Shown here: positions 21,997 through 33,953 of the stretch, one piece after another
Layout of the letters: each line of letters begins with the position of its first letter
How positions within the stretch are numbered: position 1 is the stretch's first letter
Notes under the pieces: generated by a model
Databases searched by the model: none
The model's input: only the letters and a program-made list of their open reading frames with translations
Told to the model about the DNA's origin: nothing
Program-made: the position numbers and the translations under genes
From: Helichrysum umbraculigerum
Lineage: Eukaryota > Streptophyta > Magnoliopsida > Asterales > Asteraceae
NCBI GenBank assembly: GCA_949592205.1
Contig: CATIUR010000005.1
Coordinates: 28,289,679-28,353,678, forward strand
Length of the DNA: 64,000 nt
Direction: 5' to 3'

Positions 21997-22866
21997 TAAG
22001 GTTATAGTGAACTAGGTTGCATTTATTGGGCCTAGACTATGACCGTTAGGCAGTATTCCTCATTAGGTATAACTGGTTCAGGAATTACAGCATACAAGTT
22101 TAATTTAACATAGCCTGATCAACTATGTACAATTAAATGAAGATGATGTGAGTTCTGAAAGGGGTTATGTTGAACCGGAATGCATTAGCTGACTCTGACC
22201 TCGAGAGAACCGGGACTTTTACGTGATTGTGCTAGACATGAACTAGGCGGTTATGTGATATATATATATATATATATATACATAGGCCTCTTTCCCCGAT
22301 ACGATATTCTCTCTCGACTACTACGAAATTAATATTCCTTAACATTTCATCGAACAAACGACAACTCGATTCTCGTCATTCTGTCCTTATTTAACTTTTA
22401 TGAATTCACGATTACCGACATACGTCCGAAGATCTCCACACCATTATAACCGACAACCATAGTTACTCGAACATCCTTCGATATGAAGATCGAGACCTTG
22501 TTTTCAATTGCTATTCCTATCTAATTCTGCGTTTATAACATTTTTACAATGTACACTACTGTACCGTTAGGTGTAACCTAATAAAACCATTTTCAACTCA
22601 ATTTTCGTCAGACTTCAAATTATACAACCGACTTTTACTATCAAAATTTTATAACAAATGTATTTTATCAAACTTGTTACAAAATTTCTCACAAAAATGT
22701 TTTATAAAATTTTCAAAAACTTCAAAACCGTATAAACTTATTTATAGTACCCAACTTTAAACAACCTTTAAAACTTTGGCATATTTCCTCTAAACTTACT
22801 AAAATCATCACAATCATAATTCTTGTTCAAACCTTCACATGTTCTTTATTTATTGTTTCAAGGAAC
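21997..22866 (+). other. Gypsy leader between PBS and gag
   Basis: Non-coding AT-rich leader of 870 bp, with a TA microsatellite at 22259-22280. It is repeated at 28329-29200 with a slightly longer TA run. Confidence 0.8.
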
Positions 22867-23958
22867 ATGCCTCCTCGACGACAAATCACTCTTACTGAAG
22901 CCGAAGTAGCGGGTATAATTGCCCGTAGTGTGGCTCAAGCTCTAGCTACCCGAACTTCAGCCCCTGGTAGCGAAGATACCGCTAATACTGGACCACAACC
23001 CAAAACCTGCACCTACAAGGATTTCCATAACTGCAAACCCTTGACCTTTCAAGGTACTGAAGGAGCAATCGGTTTGATACGTTGGACCGAGAAAATCGAA
23101 TCAGTGTTCCTCATCTGCAACTGCAAGGAAGAGGATAAAGTTAAGTTCGCAGCCAGTACCTTTTCTGACACCGTCCTTACCTGGTGGAACACTTATGCGC
23201 AAACTGTGAGCGTTGCCGATGCTTACAAACTACAGTGGGATGAACTGAAGAATATGCTGAGGGGCGAGTACTGCCCCAGAGACGAGTTGAAACAGCTAGA
23301 AATGGAATTCTGGAATCACAAGATGCAGGGTGATGACATCACCGGTTACACCAATCGCTTTCACCAACTGGCACTTCTGTGCCCATCCATGGTTGATCCT
23401 GAGTACAAAAGGATCGAAAAGTACGTTGATGGACTCCCTGAACGACTTCAAGATTTAGTAACTTCATCTAAGCCGGGAACCATCCAGAGTGCCATTCGTA
23501 TGGCTCATGAGTTAACGGCAAATTCTGTCCGCCGTGGCTCGACTTCAACCCCGTCTGCGAATAACAAACGTAAATGGGAAGTGATTCCCCACTCCACCAA
23601 CCCGACTTCTGACAAAAAGCCTGCAACTGTCAACGCCAATGACTCAAAGGCTTACAAGGGGAGCAAGCCTTACTGCTCCAAATGTAGCCGCCATCATAAC
23701 GGCTCCTGTCCCTGCACTAAGTGCAAGAAATTCGGGCACCTGGCCCAAGACTGCCGAACCAACCCCACTGGTACTGATACTTCTGCACCCAAAACCTGCT
23801 ATGAGTGCAATGGTACCGGGCACTTCAGGAAGGATTGCCCAAAGCTGAAAACCCGAACCAACTACACGAAGAGTAGAGCTTATGTTATTAACGCTAGGGA
23901 GGATGACCCGAATCCGAGACTTTGTGATTTGCTTAACCCGGGTACGCTCATTCTTTGA
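22867..23958 (+). CDS. gag: Gypsy gag polyprotein
   Basis: 363 residues from ATG (MPPRRQ). The N-terminus is followed by the retrotransposon gag domain (residues ~55-200: FQGTEGAIGLIRWTEKIE, ADA..LQWDELKNMLRGEYCPRDE, Y.NRFHQLALLCP). A basic linker leads to a cluster of zinc-binding segments: CSKCSRHHNGSCPCTKCKKFGHLAQDC and CYECNGTGHFRKDC (residues ~270-325). This is the normal Tekay/Del-type gag organisation up to where protease would begin. Here it simply stops (CDLLNPGTLIL), with no protease or RT following. It would form capsid-like particles and bind RNA. The frame is fully intact. Confidence 0.93.
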   Translation: MPPRRQITLTEAEVAGIIARSVAQALATRTSAPGSEDTANTGPQPKTCTYKDFHNCKPLTFQGTEGAIGLIRWTEKIESVFLICNCKEEDKVKFAASTFSDTVLTWWNTYAQTVSVADAYKLQWDELKNMLRGEYCPRDELKQLEMEFWNHKMQGDDITGYTNRFHQLALLCPSMVDPEYKRIEKYVDGLPERLQDLVTSSKPGTIQSAIRMAHELTANSVRRGSTSTPSANNKRKWEVIPHSTNPTSDKKPATVNANDSKAYKGSKPYCSKCSRHHNGSCPCTKCKKFGHLAQDCRTNPTGTDTSAPKTCYECNGTGHFRKDCPKLKTRTNYTKSRAYVINAREDDPNPRLCDLLNPGTLIL

Positions 23959-24253
23959 TTACCCGAAACTGTTTTCTCATACATCTCTTGCTTAACAAAT
24001 TCTATATGTTACTTTACGTTCTATGTGCTTTCTGAGATCCTAAGTACCCAATAGGATTAGGAAACGACCGAATGTACGAATTCCGAACATATAACCTGTA
24101 TTACACTTGGACTACCAATAACAAACTTTTCCCAAATATCTCACACTGGTTGAGACCGGGAACTCGTATATTATTCGTTACTTTAAACAAGTCATCCAAT
24201 AGAACTTCACTTACTAGTAAAAATTCTTTAAAAGAATACTTATTTCGTAGGAC

Positions 24254-24868
24254 ATGACAACTCACTCCGTCAACAACCCTACACTGCAAAATGAACTGCT
24301 CAGTGAGGAACCGAAGATGTTTCCTTACCTCCTCGAACTCGAGTGTGATACAGAACACTCCGCTGAATCAGCAGCAACACCTGCCTCTCCTGCTGCTCTA
24401 ACTGCTGCAAAAGCATCAGTTGATGTAACCTTGACTGCTGAATCAGTCAGCCACCTCAACCAAACTATTAATTCGCTGCGAAGACAACTGACTGAAGCAC
24501 GGAAAGACATCGATGACCTAAGACGAATTGCTTTCCAAAATGACATACGTATGCGTGAGTACGAGCTACGTTTGATAGCTTTAGAAAACCCTACTCCACC
24601 ACCAACTTCACAAAGTACTCCTACTGAAGAGGATACCGACATTGACTGTACGCCACCTCCAGCTAAAAGGGTGAAAGTTTACTTGGGAAATAAACCTTAC
24701 TGTGCTCGATGCACTCGACATCACGACAAACCGTGTATCATACCCACCGGTCAATGCAAATCCTACCCTAAAAGTACGAACCCTCCTAAGGTGAAACCCT
24801 GCTTCAACTGTGGGAGTACTGGCCATCTCAAGGCCCAATGCCCACTACCTCCAGGCAACAAAAATTAG
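24254..24868 (+). CDS. Second gag-like ORF with coiled coil and zinc knuckles
   Basis: 204 residues from ATG (MTTHSVNN). Residues ~55-115 look like a coiled coil (VSHLNQTINSLRRQLTEARKDIDDLRR...). A PPPT-rich acidic linker follows, then a basic PPPAKRVKV segment resembling a nuclear localisation signal. The C-terminus has YCARCTRHHDKPC and CFNCGSTGHLKAQC, echoing the zinc cluster of the upstream gag. It has no enzyme motifs and occupies the place of pol. I read it as a partial gag duplication fused to a coiled coil. Its role is unknown; dimerisation plus nucleic-acid binding is plausible. The frame is intact. Confidence 0.8.
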   Translation: MTTHSVNNPTLQNELLSEEPKMFPYLLELECDTEHSAESAATPASPAALTAAKASVDVTLTAESVSHLNQTINSLRRQLTEARKDIDDLRRIAFQNDIRMREYELRLIALENPTPPPTSQSTPTEEDTDIDCTPPPAKRVKVYLGNKPYCARCTRHHDKPCIIPTGQCKSYPKSTNPPKVKPCFNCGSTGHLKAQCPLPPGNKN

Positions 24869-25017
24869 GGTACGTTACCACCTAACGATTACTTGATTTC
24901 AAACACTGTAGGACCTACCCTACTACTGTAGGCTACTAGTACACATTGTAGTTACCTAACTAGTATCGAACTACCGATTACTACTTCGAACAAATTTCGG
25001 GACGAAATTTTATTAAC

Positions 25018-25027
25018 AAGGGGAGAA
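25018..25027 (+). other. Gypsy polypurine tract
   Basis: AAGGGGAGAA directly before the 3' LTR. Just upstream, ATTTCGGGACGAAAT is a near-palindrome conserved in this position in plant chromoviruses. Confidence 0.88.
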
Positions 25028-28000
25028 TGTAACAACCCCAAAATTTGGACCAATTTAAAATTTTCCTAATTACGTGTTTATTACTTGTATTTAATATGAA
25101 ATAGGATTAAATACATTACTTACTTATATATATATATATATGGATGGAATATATGTATATATACGCGTATACGATTCGTACATATCGTATAAAACAACAA
25201 TTGTACAAACTTGCGTACGTTGATAAAACAATTATTAAATAATGTGAAGTTATTTAATTACTTTGATTATTACTTTATATTATGTTTATAATATAACGGA
25301 AAACGTACGTTTTAATTAAAACGTCACCGAACTCTCCGAAAACTCGACCAACCGACAAAACAAAACTAAGTTATGATTTATAACTTGAAAACTAGTATTT
25401 TGATAAAATACTTCAACTTAATAATCGGATATTATTTCGTATTTACAAACGTATAATTAATCGCGTACAAAATGATTTTTACGTTTAAACGACCGGGGAA
25501 ACGAACACCGCACGGAGCGCAAACACGGAGGAAACAAAGTTTGGTGAGACCACACTTTGGTGGCCTCACCAAAACCGGCCAAGGTGAGGGGATCTCACAC
25601 CCTCACCCTTTTGTTCACTTTGATACACAAACACAACACAACCCACACCCTCAATCATTCACTCTCTCTCTCTCAATCGGTTCTCTCTCTATCTCTCTCT
25701 AAAACATCACCCAAAAACACCTTAAAACTACCATTAAAACACCTTGGAAGCTAGACTCAATTTGGAGAAAAGTGATCACGAGAACGAGGGCTACAAACTC
25801 ATCTTTTCGGATTTTCGTTTCGACAACTTTGTAAGTTTTCCGGCGACCCGAAACTTTTCCGATTACATTTATTTTGCTAGATTATTGTTTCCCTAACTTA
25901 GTAATGTCCAAATATGTAATCTAAACTCGTTTTTGAACACTTTTACGAAAATGTCGGTTTTGGTCATTTTAAATAAAACGACACCTCGAACATTAAAAAT
26001 GACATCCAACAATTTTTATGAACTCTACTTAACATAATATAACTTGTGTAAAAGTTTCAACTTGAACGGAACTCGCTAAATACGTTTTCGACACGAATCA
26101 AAAACTGGCCAGACGCTAGTGTCGCATGGCTCACGCCAGTTATGCGTCACTACGTCTGAGTGACGCATAGGTCACGAACCGTCTATACGCGACACTTCCT
26201 AAGTGCCGCTAAAACACTATACCGTCACTTCACTAGTGACGCAAACATAACACCTTCGGCAGAAACAACACGACACTTCATAAGTGTCGCTACCATATAA
26301 CGTTCAGCAGAAACCATACGACACTTACATAGAGACGCTAGAACACTTATACCGACACTTCGTTAGTGTCGCTATTATCAGTATGAACTTATAACTTTCA
26401 GTAGAAACGAATAACACCTAGTTACTACTGATGACGTCACCGACCCTCATACCGTCACTTCACCAGTGACGCATAAATACATATACCGACACTTGTCCAG
26501 TGTCGCCTTACAAACTGATTTACTCGCTTATAACGTCACTCCAATCACTGAATACCGTCACTACCATAGTGGCGCCCTGATGAGAAACTATACGTGATAA
26601 CGTCACTTACTTAGTGACGCATCCTATTGAATACCGACACTACGACAGTGCCGCATACATTATTGCACAGACACTGAACACCGGCACTACTTAAGTGCCG
26701 CATACCACACATAAGTGACGCATACTAGTGTCGCTAAAACAGGCTGTTTGACACTTGCACTTTATACAAGTATAGAATATACTTAAAACGTAAATGTACT
26801 TTACTCGGCGTTACTTATACATCAAAATACTATACTTTTGAAAGTATACAACGATACTTGAATATGTACAAGACTATACTAAACTAAACGTGAGATTTCA
26901 CTCACACACGCGTACGAGATCACACTTGGAAATACTTAGGAGATTACACTCCAACGAACTTACACTTGTACATTACACGGGGATTACATCCGTTACGAAC
27001 TTACAAGTTCACTCACTAGTTACGTGCTGGATTACACGTTAACTGATACGAACTTACACATGAATACTTACGAGATTTCACTCGTACCCTTTGGGGTTTA
27101 AGCCCATTGGAACTTACGCAAACGATACATGTTGTAATACAAACAAACGATTATACGAGTATACTTTACAACTGTACAACTACGATGAATACATAATAAT
27201 AATGGATGGAATTATTATTATACACCAATAACAAACGGGCAGTACAACTTTTATACAAACTACGATTTACAAACGATTTACAAACTTACAAACAAACTAA
27301 TGGACATTAACTAGTTTGGGAACAACTAGCATGGATACTTTACAAGTATTCCATTTACTTACTAAACCTTATGCGTACTAGGACGCTAAGGGTTGCTAGT
27401 TCGGGATACTACTTGCTTACTTATTGCATCGTCTGCCAGACTCAGGTGAGTCTCACAGCCCCTACTTTACTGTTTTATACTCAGGGGTGAGATGCATTAC
27501 TGTTTTACATGAACACACAAAACTTACTTGCTGCCATGATTTACTTACTGTACGAGATTAACGATACGCCAATTGCATGAGTTTACGACTAATCCAATGA
27601 AATCCTCCTGAATCATAGTTGTTAGTTATGTGATAAGCGCGAGTTTTAGTATATGGATCCATATGGGACTGACAATCCCCGCCCGGGGTAGCACGCACTA
27701 CCACGAACCGTTCCTGTAGAAACGGGCGTTTCTTACTCGTTCCGTATGAATGTTTTGGATTACATTCATGAGGGGGTACCTATATTTACTGTACGTTAAG
27801 CTTCAACTATGGTGGCTCATGGCGATTGTATCAAACGGTTTGCATGACTTGCAACCACCCACTTATTAAAACTTAAGTTAACGATGAACATAACCTGTGA
27901 TCGTTAATTACTGGCTGGCTATGATTTACAAATACTACTCGTGTGTTCAAACTGTTTACTTACTTACAAACCTGTGAGATTCACCAACCTTTTGGTTGAC

Positions 28001-28312
28001 CGTTTTAGTAATGCTTCTCAGGTACACAGCATCAGTAGGGATGCCCAGCAGGATAAGCTTACTTAGCTCGAGTCGCATGCATTACAAGCTTGGAGATTTT
28101 TATACATTACTTTTGTACTAGTTGTTATGTATTAGAATCTCTAGGAATTTACTTGAACTCGAGCTTGTATTTTGAAACTACTTATGTATTAATGTAATAA
28201 CTTTTCGAACGTCTCATCTAGAGTCGTTCACTGTATCCTTTGTGCTTGTGATTATTGATTAGTAACACCCAAAACATCGCTTCCGCAAACTGTTAAATTT
28301 GGGGGTGTTACA
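25028..28312 (+). repeat. Gypsy element LTR 2 (3,285 bp)
   Basis: Near-identical to LTR 1 over its full length, including the hairpin array (26110-26735). Confidence 0.93.
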
Positions 28313-29200
28313 GATTGGTATCAGAGCCTAAGGTTATAGTGAACTAGGTTGCATTTATTGGGCCTAGACTATGACCGTTAGGCAGTATTCCTCATTAGGT
28401 ATAACTGGTTCAGGAATTACAGCATACAAGTTTAATTTAACATAGCCTGATCAACTATGTACAATTAAATGAAGATGATGTGAGTTCTGAAAGGGGTTAT
28501 GTTGAACCGGAATGCATTAGCTGACTCTGACCTCGAGAGAACCGGGACTTTTACGTGATTGTGCTAGACATGAACTAGGCGGTTATGTGATATATATATA
28601 TATATATATATATACATAGGCCTCTTTCCCCGATACGATATTCTCTCTCGACTACTACGAAATTAATATTCCTTAACATTTCATCGAACAAACGACAACT
28701 CGATTCTCGTCATTCTGTCCTTATTTAACTTTTATGAATTCACGATTACCGACATACGTCCGAAGATCTCCACACCATTATAACCGACAACCATAGTTAC
28801 TCGAACATCCTTCGATATGAAGATCGAGACCTTGTTTTCAATTGCTATTCCTATCTAATTCTGCGTTTATAACATTTTTACAATGTACACTACTGTACCG
28901 TTAGGTGTAACCTAATAAAACCATTTTCAACTCAATTTTCGTCAGACTTCAAATTATACAACCGACTTTTACTATCAAAATTTTATAACAAATGTATTTT
29001 ATCAAACTTGTTACAAAATTTCTCACAAAAATGTTTTATAAAATTTTCAAAAACTTCAAAACCGTATAAACTTATTTATAGTACCCAACTTTAAACAACC
29101 TTTAAAACTTTGGCATATTTCCTCTAAACTTACTAAAATCATCACAATCATAATTCTTGTTCAAACCTTCACATGTTCTTTATTTATTGTTTCAAGGAAC

Positions 29201-29797
29201 ATGCCTCCTCGACGACAAATCACTCTTACTGAAGCCGAAGTAGCGGGTATAATTGCCCGTAGTGTGGCTCAAGCTCTAGCTACCCGAACTTCAGCCCCTG
29301 GTAGCGAAGATACCGCTAATACTGGACCACAACCCAAAACCTGCACCTACAAGGATTTCCATAACTGCAAACCCTTGACCTTTCAAGGTACTGAAGGAGC
29401 AATCGGTTTGATACGTTGGACCGAGAAAATCGAATCAGTGTTCCTCATCTGCAACTGCAAGGAAGAGGATAAAGTTAAGTTCGCAGCCAGTACCTTTTCT
29501 GACACCGTCCTTACCTGGTGGAACACTTATGCGCAAACTGTGAGCGTTGCCGATGCTTACAAACTACAGTGGGATGAACTGAAGAATATGCTGAGGGGCG
29601 AGTACTGCCCCAGAGACGAGTTGAAACAGCTAGAAATGGAATTCTGGAATCACAAGATGCAGGGTGATGACATCACCGGTTACACCAATCGCTTTCACCA
29701 ACTGGCACTTCTGTGCCCATCCATGGTTGATCCTGAGTACAAAAGGATCGAAAAGTACGTTGATGGACTCCCTGAACGACTTCAAGATTTAGTATAA
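29201..29797 (+). pseudogene. Second gag copy, truncated
   Basis: Identical to the first gag for 198 codons (through ERLQDLV), then cut by a deletion junction after 29794. The stop codon comes from the adjoining LARD sequence. It lacks the linker and zinc cluster. Confidence 0.92.
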
Positions 29798-32038
29798 TTT
29801 TCTAACACATATTCAGTTCAAATATCATATATTTCCTAACTGAATACTTAATTATACTTAACACTATTTCAATTACTTAATACTAGCTTTAAGTAATAAC
29901 TCAAGTCTCACAAACTTAGACCATTCATCTATCTCCTTTGGATCTTACAAGACCCATCTCAACATAATTTGACTAATCAAGGAATTCAATCATATCCCTC
30001 ACAATCATAACATTACAATCTATGTTAGACTTTTTCAACACACACAGTTGACTACATGTCAACTTTGATTTCAATCAACCAATCAATAAAATCCTCTAAT
30101 TGCTTTTCTCAAGTTTGACCTATCCTCAAACCAATCACAAGCAATTAATTTTATACACAATTCTCTATTCATGGTTTGACTTTCAAAGTTAACATACTAT
30201 CAAGTTAACTCCCAACAAACCATTTCATCTTATATGTTCACTTTCAAACATATATTTCAAATTATTACTTTCAATAATTTCATCAATCATTTACTAGGAC
30301 AAGGTCAACCTACATCAATCTTGGCTCCATACAATCCATTTCATATTTTATGTTTACTATCGAACATAAACTTCAAATTATTACATTCAATAATTACTAG
30401 TAGTTTCTCAAGCAAAACAATATCAACCTATCTCAACTTTGGCTTCATACAAGCCAAATACAAAATAGTGACTCATTTAAACACTATCAAATTCTCCTAC
30501 ATGTAATCTATCACAATCAATCACAATTACATATTTAACACAATCAAATTAATCACTTAGGTTTATCATCAAAACCTCTATCAATGACAACTATCATTTA
30601 CACTCTCACCTTTACAGTCTAAAGGTCACAGTTCTATCAACTGATTATTTTCTTATCAAAACAACTATTAAACAACTTAGCATACCATCATGCTCCATTT
30701 CTAAAATCACATTATATTTCTTTTATTTCAAGTAGCCTCAACAAGTTCATGTGACACAACATAATATAACAACGGTGATCAGGCGTTGCAAGATTATGTT
30801 CTTCACAATCCATTCTCAGGCTACTCTACATTATAATTATCAATGTGATCTACCCTCATCTCATACATATTAAATACTTCATGATTTCAAATCAATCATA
30901 CTCCATTTAATAGTTTCTAACAGCTGATACCTACTCAAAATCAGCTTAATACTTTACATATTCAACCTTACATACGCAAGTCATCTCACATACACACAAT
31001 GTTCTAATTTTCAGCAACTGAATTACTCAGTATATTACTTATCTGAAACCTCAAACACATGATAACTCAGCATCATAGTTTCAATACTTATCACTAATCA
31101 ATGTCCGTATTTACTTCAAAATTCAGGACACATCTTACTTAACTATCATCACTTTGACATATGCTATACTATCAAGCATCACTGTCACAACAAACCTACT
31201 CAATCATGTTACTATAAAACATTTCATTTCTTAATTCACAATTGACCAGAAAGATCTATCACTTCCCAAATCAATTTAGCTTTATCATAAGCCCTGTTTC
31301 TTATAAACCTATCAGTCATGGTTTAGATCAAGTGTTTAACTATAGTCAACACATATCATATAGTCACATAAACACATATTTTCTCAAATAGCAGTCATTA
31401 TCAATTCAAATGACACAACATTCCTTAACAAGGATTTAGATCACACCTTGTGATCAATCCATTAACATAATACTATCAATTATCTCGTCTCACCAATAAA
31501 GACACTCCTTAGGTTCTAACATCAATCTTGCTAAAACCTTAATCAACTCTCTGTCTACTTAAACATATTTCTGCATTTACAATTCAATCAGAAATAATCA
31601 CAACAATGAGCATCTCATTCAATACCTCTATCCTCATGTCAACCTATAGCAATCAATAGTTGACTCAAAACTGGGGAATCATATCAGTCTGACTCAATTA
31701 ACTTCATAACAAGGCTTACTCAACATAACAGAGTAAACAATTCAAGTTAATTTAAATTAACACAGGCTTATCGAAGATTACCTGACAATCTTAAGCCCAC
31801 GAGCGTTGAGGAAACATGAAATATACAGATCAGATACTCATGTTCCTCCGTCTCTGCAATCAAACAACAGCTTCACAACTTGTTATGGGTTAGTACATAT
31901 TCAACTAATCACTTTCTCACACATTCACTAATCAACTAAACCCACACCTTCTGGAATGTTTGACTCAACTCAATCAAAGTTTAGGATTGAACATTCTGTC
32001 ATGTCCAATTCACCCAAACTATTGCTCTGATACCAACT
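29795..32038 (-). other. Non-coding internal region of the LARD-like element
   Basis: 2.2 kb of AT-rich DNA dominated on the plus strand by CAATCA/ACTATCA-type words, with no gag or pol similarity in any frame. The ORF at 30234-30506 is low-complexity. The minus-strand PBS complement (GCTCTGATACCA, 32024-32035) closes it. Confidence 0.75.
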
Positions 32039-33953
32039 TATAACACCCCTTCATTTATATATATAAACAAACAATATTATAATGGCGACGCAGAAGCTTA
32101 TATTTCAAAACATTACAACCAATGTTACATGTTACCCAAAATGTCAATAAACTTTTTCAATTCAAAGTACAAGACATTTCAACACACAGGGTGTTATTAA
32201 AAACATTTCTATAATTATCAAAATAACATCAGAGTTACAGCCTGTCAAACATTCCATCCAGTCAAACACTTCCTGCCCAATATCTCCCAAAATATTCAAC
32301 CTGCAGGAAGAACTGTGGTGGGATTAGCATAAAGCTAAGTGAATGAAACTATAAGCAACAGTACAACCTAGCATAACAATCTGTTTACATCAAATAACAA
32401 TAAACAGAAAATCAATCAATCACTCAACATCCAATCAATGTCAAGCGACTCACATCAAACATTATCAATCGTCATGAGGACCGGTGGCTCCTGAGATACC
32501 CTAATACCGGTTTGGTACTCAGGGAACCCTTATCAATCATCTGTATTGGCCTCTACAGAATTACCGGTAACCAGTTGTTAATCACACACGACCTAGATCT
32601 CCAAACCAACATTTCAAGTTTCAAGATCTCCTGTCGTCTACAATAACAACCAAGTCCAACTGTCAAGTCAAGTTGACCTCAGAATCTTACATACTAGCTC
32701 AAACAGCCAAGTAAGCAGATCACCAAACTAACATGGCAAATTATCTCAACAGATGCATCATATAAAAGTAATACTATAAATTACTTGTTGTAAATCAAAT
32801 CATTACAACTAAATCACACTGAGGTTACAGATCCACTCACCGACTACCTCAGGCCTCTGCTCAGTAGTCTAATATCACTGAGTCTTCTCCACATCTGACA
32901 ATCAACAAATCAAATATAAGTTAGTAATCATGATCATAAATACTAAACTTATATCAATCTTTAACATTAGGAACTTAACATAATCTACATCAAGATTACT
33001 AGTTCCTAATCATATATTAGTTATTATAACATAACTATTATCATATATGAACCTGCAACATATACTAAGCACATTACACTCAACAAGTCATGAGAAGGGC
33101 CTGACTGACCAATCAAGCCGCCGGCTTCCCTAGAAGCCGCCGGCTTCAAAGCCTTTTCACATCAAGTCTTTTACCCGAGCCCACAAAAGGAAGCCGCCCG
33201 GCGAAGCCGCCGGCTTCTCACGAAGCCGCCGGATTCTCACGAATCCGACCGGATTCCCCAAACTGCTTCAAGCCGCCGGCTTCTAAAGGAAGCCGCCGGC
33301 TTCAACCGTCGTTCCAGCCCAGGTACGAGCTGATCAAACCCTAACCCACGGGTTTTTACCCAAAATCACCAAAAACACGATTTTAAACTGTTATAAACCT
33401 CAAATATCATCACATAATCAATATGTAACACTTATAACCTGTTTCTAACATCCAAATCTCTCAAATCATCAATTTACCCAAATTCAATCAAAAATCAAAT
33501 TCTTAAATACTCAAGAATACTTACTGATTGAAGAATCTAACGATGGTAATCTGATGATTAGGAAGTTTCACGAGAATCACAACTTCCTGATTTGATTTCT
33601 GGATTGATTTGGAGGTTTTCAGAGAGTTTCTGTGAGTTTCAGAATAAAAATGAATAACTTTCCTAAATAGGAAAGGATATATATAAGTCGGCTCATCCAA
33701 CCGCCTTCAATATACTGGTATAATTTAATACCCCATCTCAATCTATTGTCTGGAACCCGAAAACCACTTGCGAGTCCAAACATTTTATTGCACCGTCAAC
33801 TATATTAATTTACAACAATTAATAATTCACTTATCACATTGGAATATTTATCTCCTATTCCAATTATTTCACTATCTCAAACAATATTATTTCCAAACAC
33901 ATTTAAATCAAGAAATAATATAAAACAACTAGGTCCAATTCGAGGATGTTACA
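32039..33953 (-). repeat. LARD-like element 5' LTR (1,915 bp, complete)
   Basis: On the minus strand it runs TGTAACATCCTCGAATTGGA... to ...GGGGTGTTATA (the last dinucleotide is TA rather than CA). A TATA-like CTTATATATAT precedes a short leader at ~33680. The GCCGCCGGC palindrome array lies at 33113-33305, downstream of the probable start site. Confidence 0.88.
33113..33305. repeat. GAAGCCGCCGGCTTC palindrome array (complete LTR)
   Basis: Same block as at 18350-18535 with one extra unit (CTTCCCTAGAAGCCGCCGG) near 33128. The unit number is therefore changing between LTRs that are otherwise nearly identical. Confidence 0.85.

Larger units (their letters stand above)
18699..29794 (+). mobile_element. 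Gag-only Ty3/gypsy element (TR-GAG type), tandem LTR-body-LTR-partial body
   Basis: LTRs at 18699-21980 and 25028-28312 flank a 3.05 kb body with two ORFs and no pol. After the second LTR the body starts again (PBS, leader, gag) and is cut off at 29794 inside gag, where the LARD internal sequence resumes. Gag-only LTR elements (TR-GAG) are known from plants and depend on partners for enzymes. The LTRs differ at only a handful of positions in 3.28 kb (for example TA-run length, one extra G near 26982), so this is the youngest insertion. The LTR ends TGTAACA/TGTTACA and the AAATTTCGGGACGAAATT sequence before the PPT are typical of plant chromovirus (Tekay-like) elements. Confidence 0.9.
17281..33953 (-). 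mobile_element. Non-coding LTR retroelement (LARD-like) nested in copia 1, minus orientation
   Basis: LTR copies lie at 32039-33953 (5' in element sense) and 17281-18698 (3', truncated). On the minus strand the element starts TGTAACATCC and the first LTR is followed by a PBS (complement at 32024-32035). The ~2.2 kb of surviving internal sequence (29795-32038) has no coding capacity. The 3' LTR lost its U3 end and the PPT in a deletion reaching from the nested gypsy element. Flanking AGAAA duplications prove insertion into copia gag. Confidence 0.85.

Noticed and set aside
30234..30506. ORF in the LARD internal region
   Set aside because: Low-complexity AT-rich translation with no gag/pol motif.
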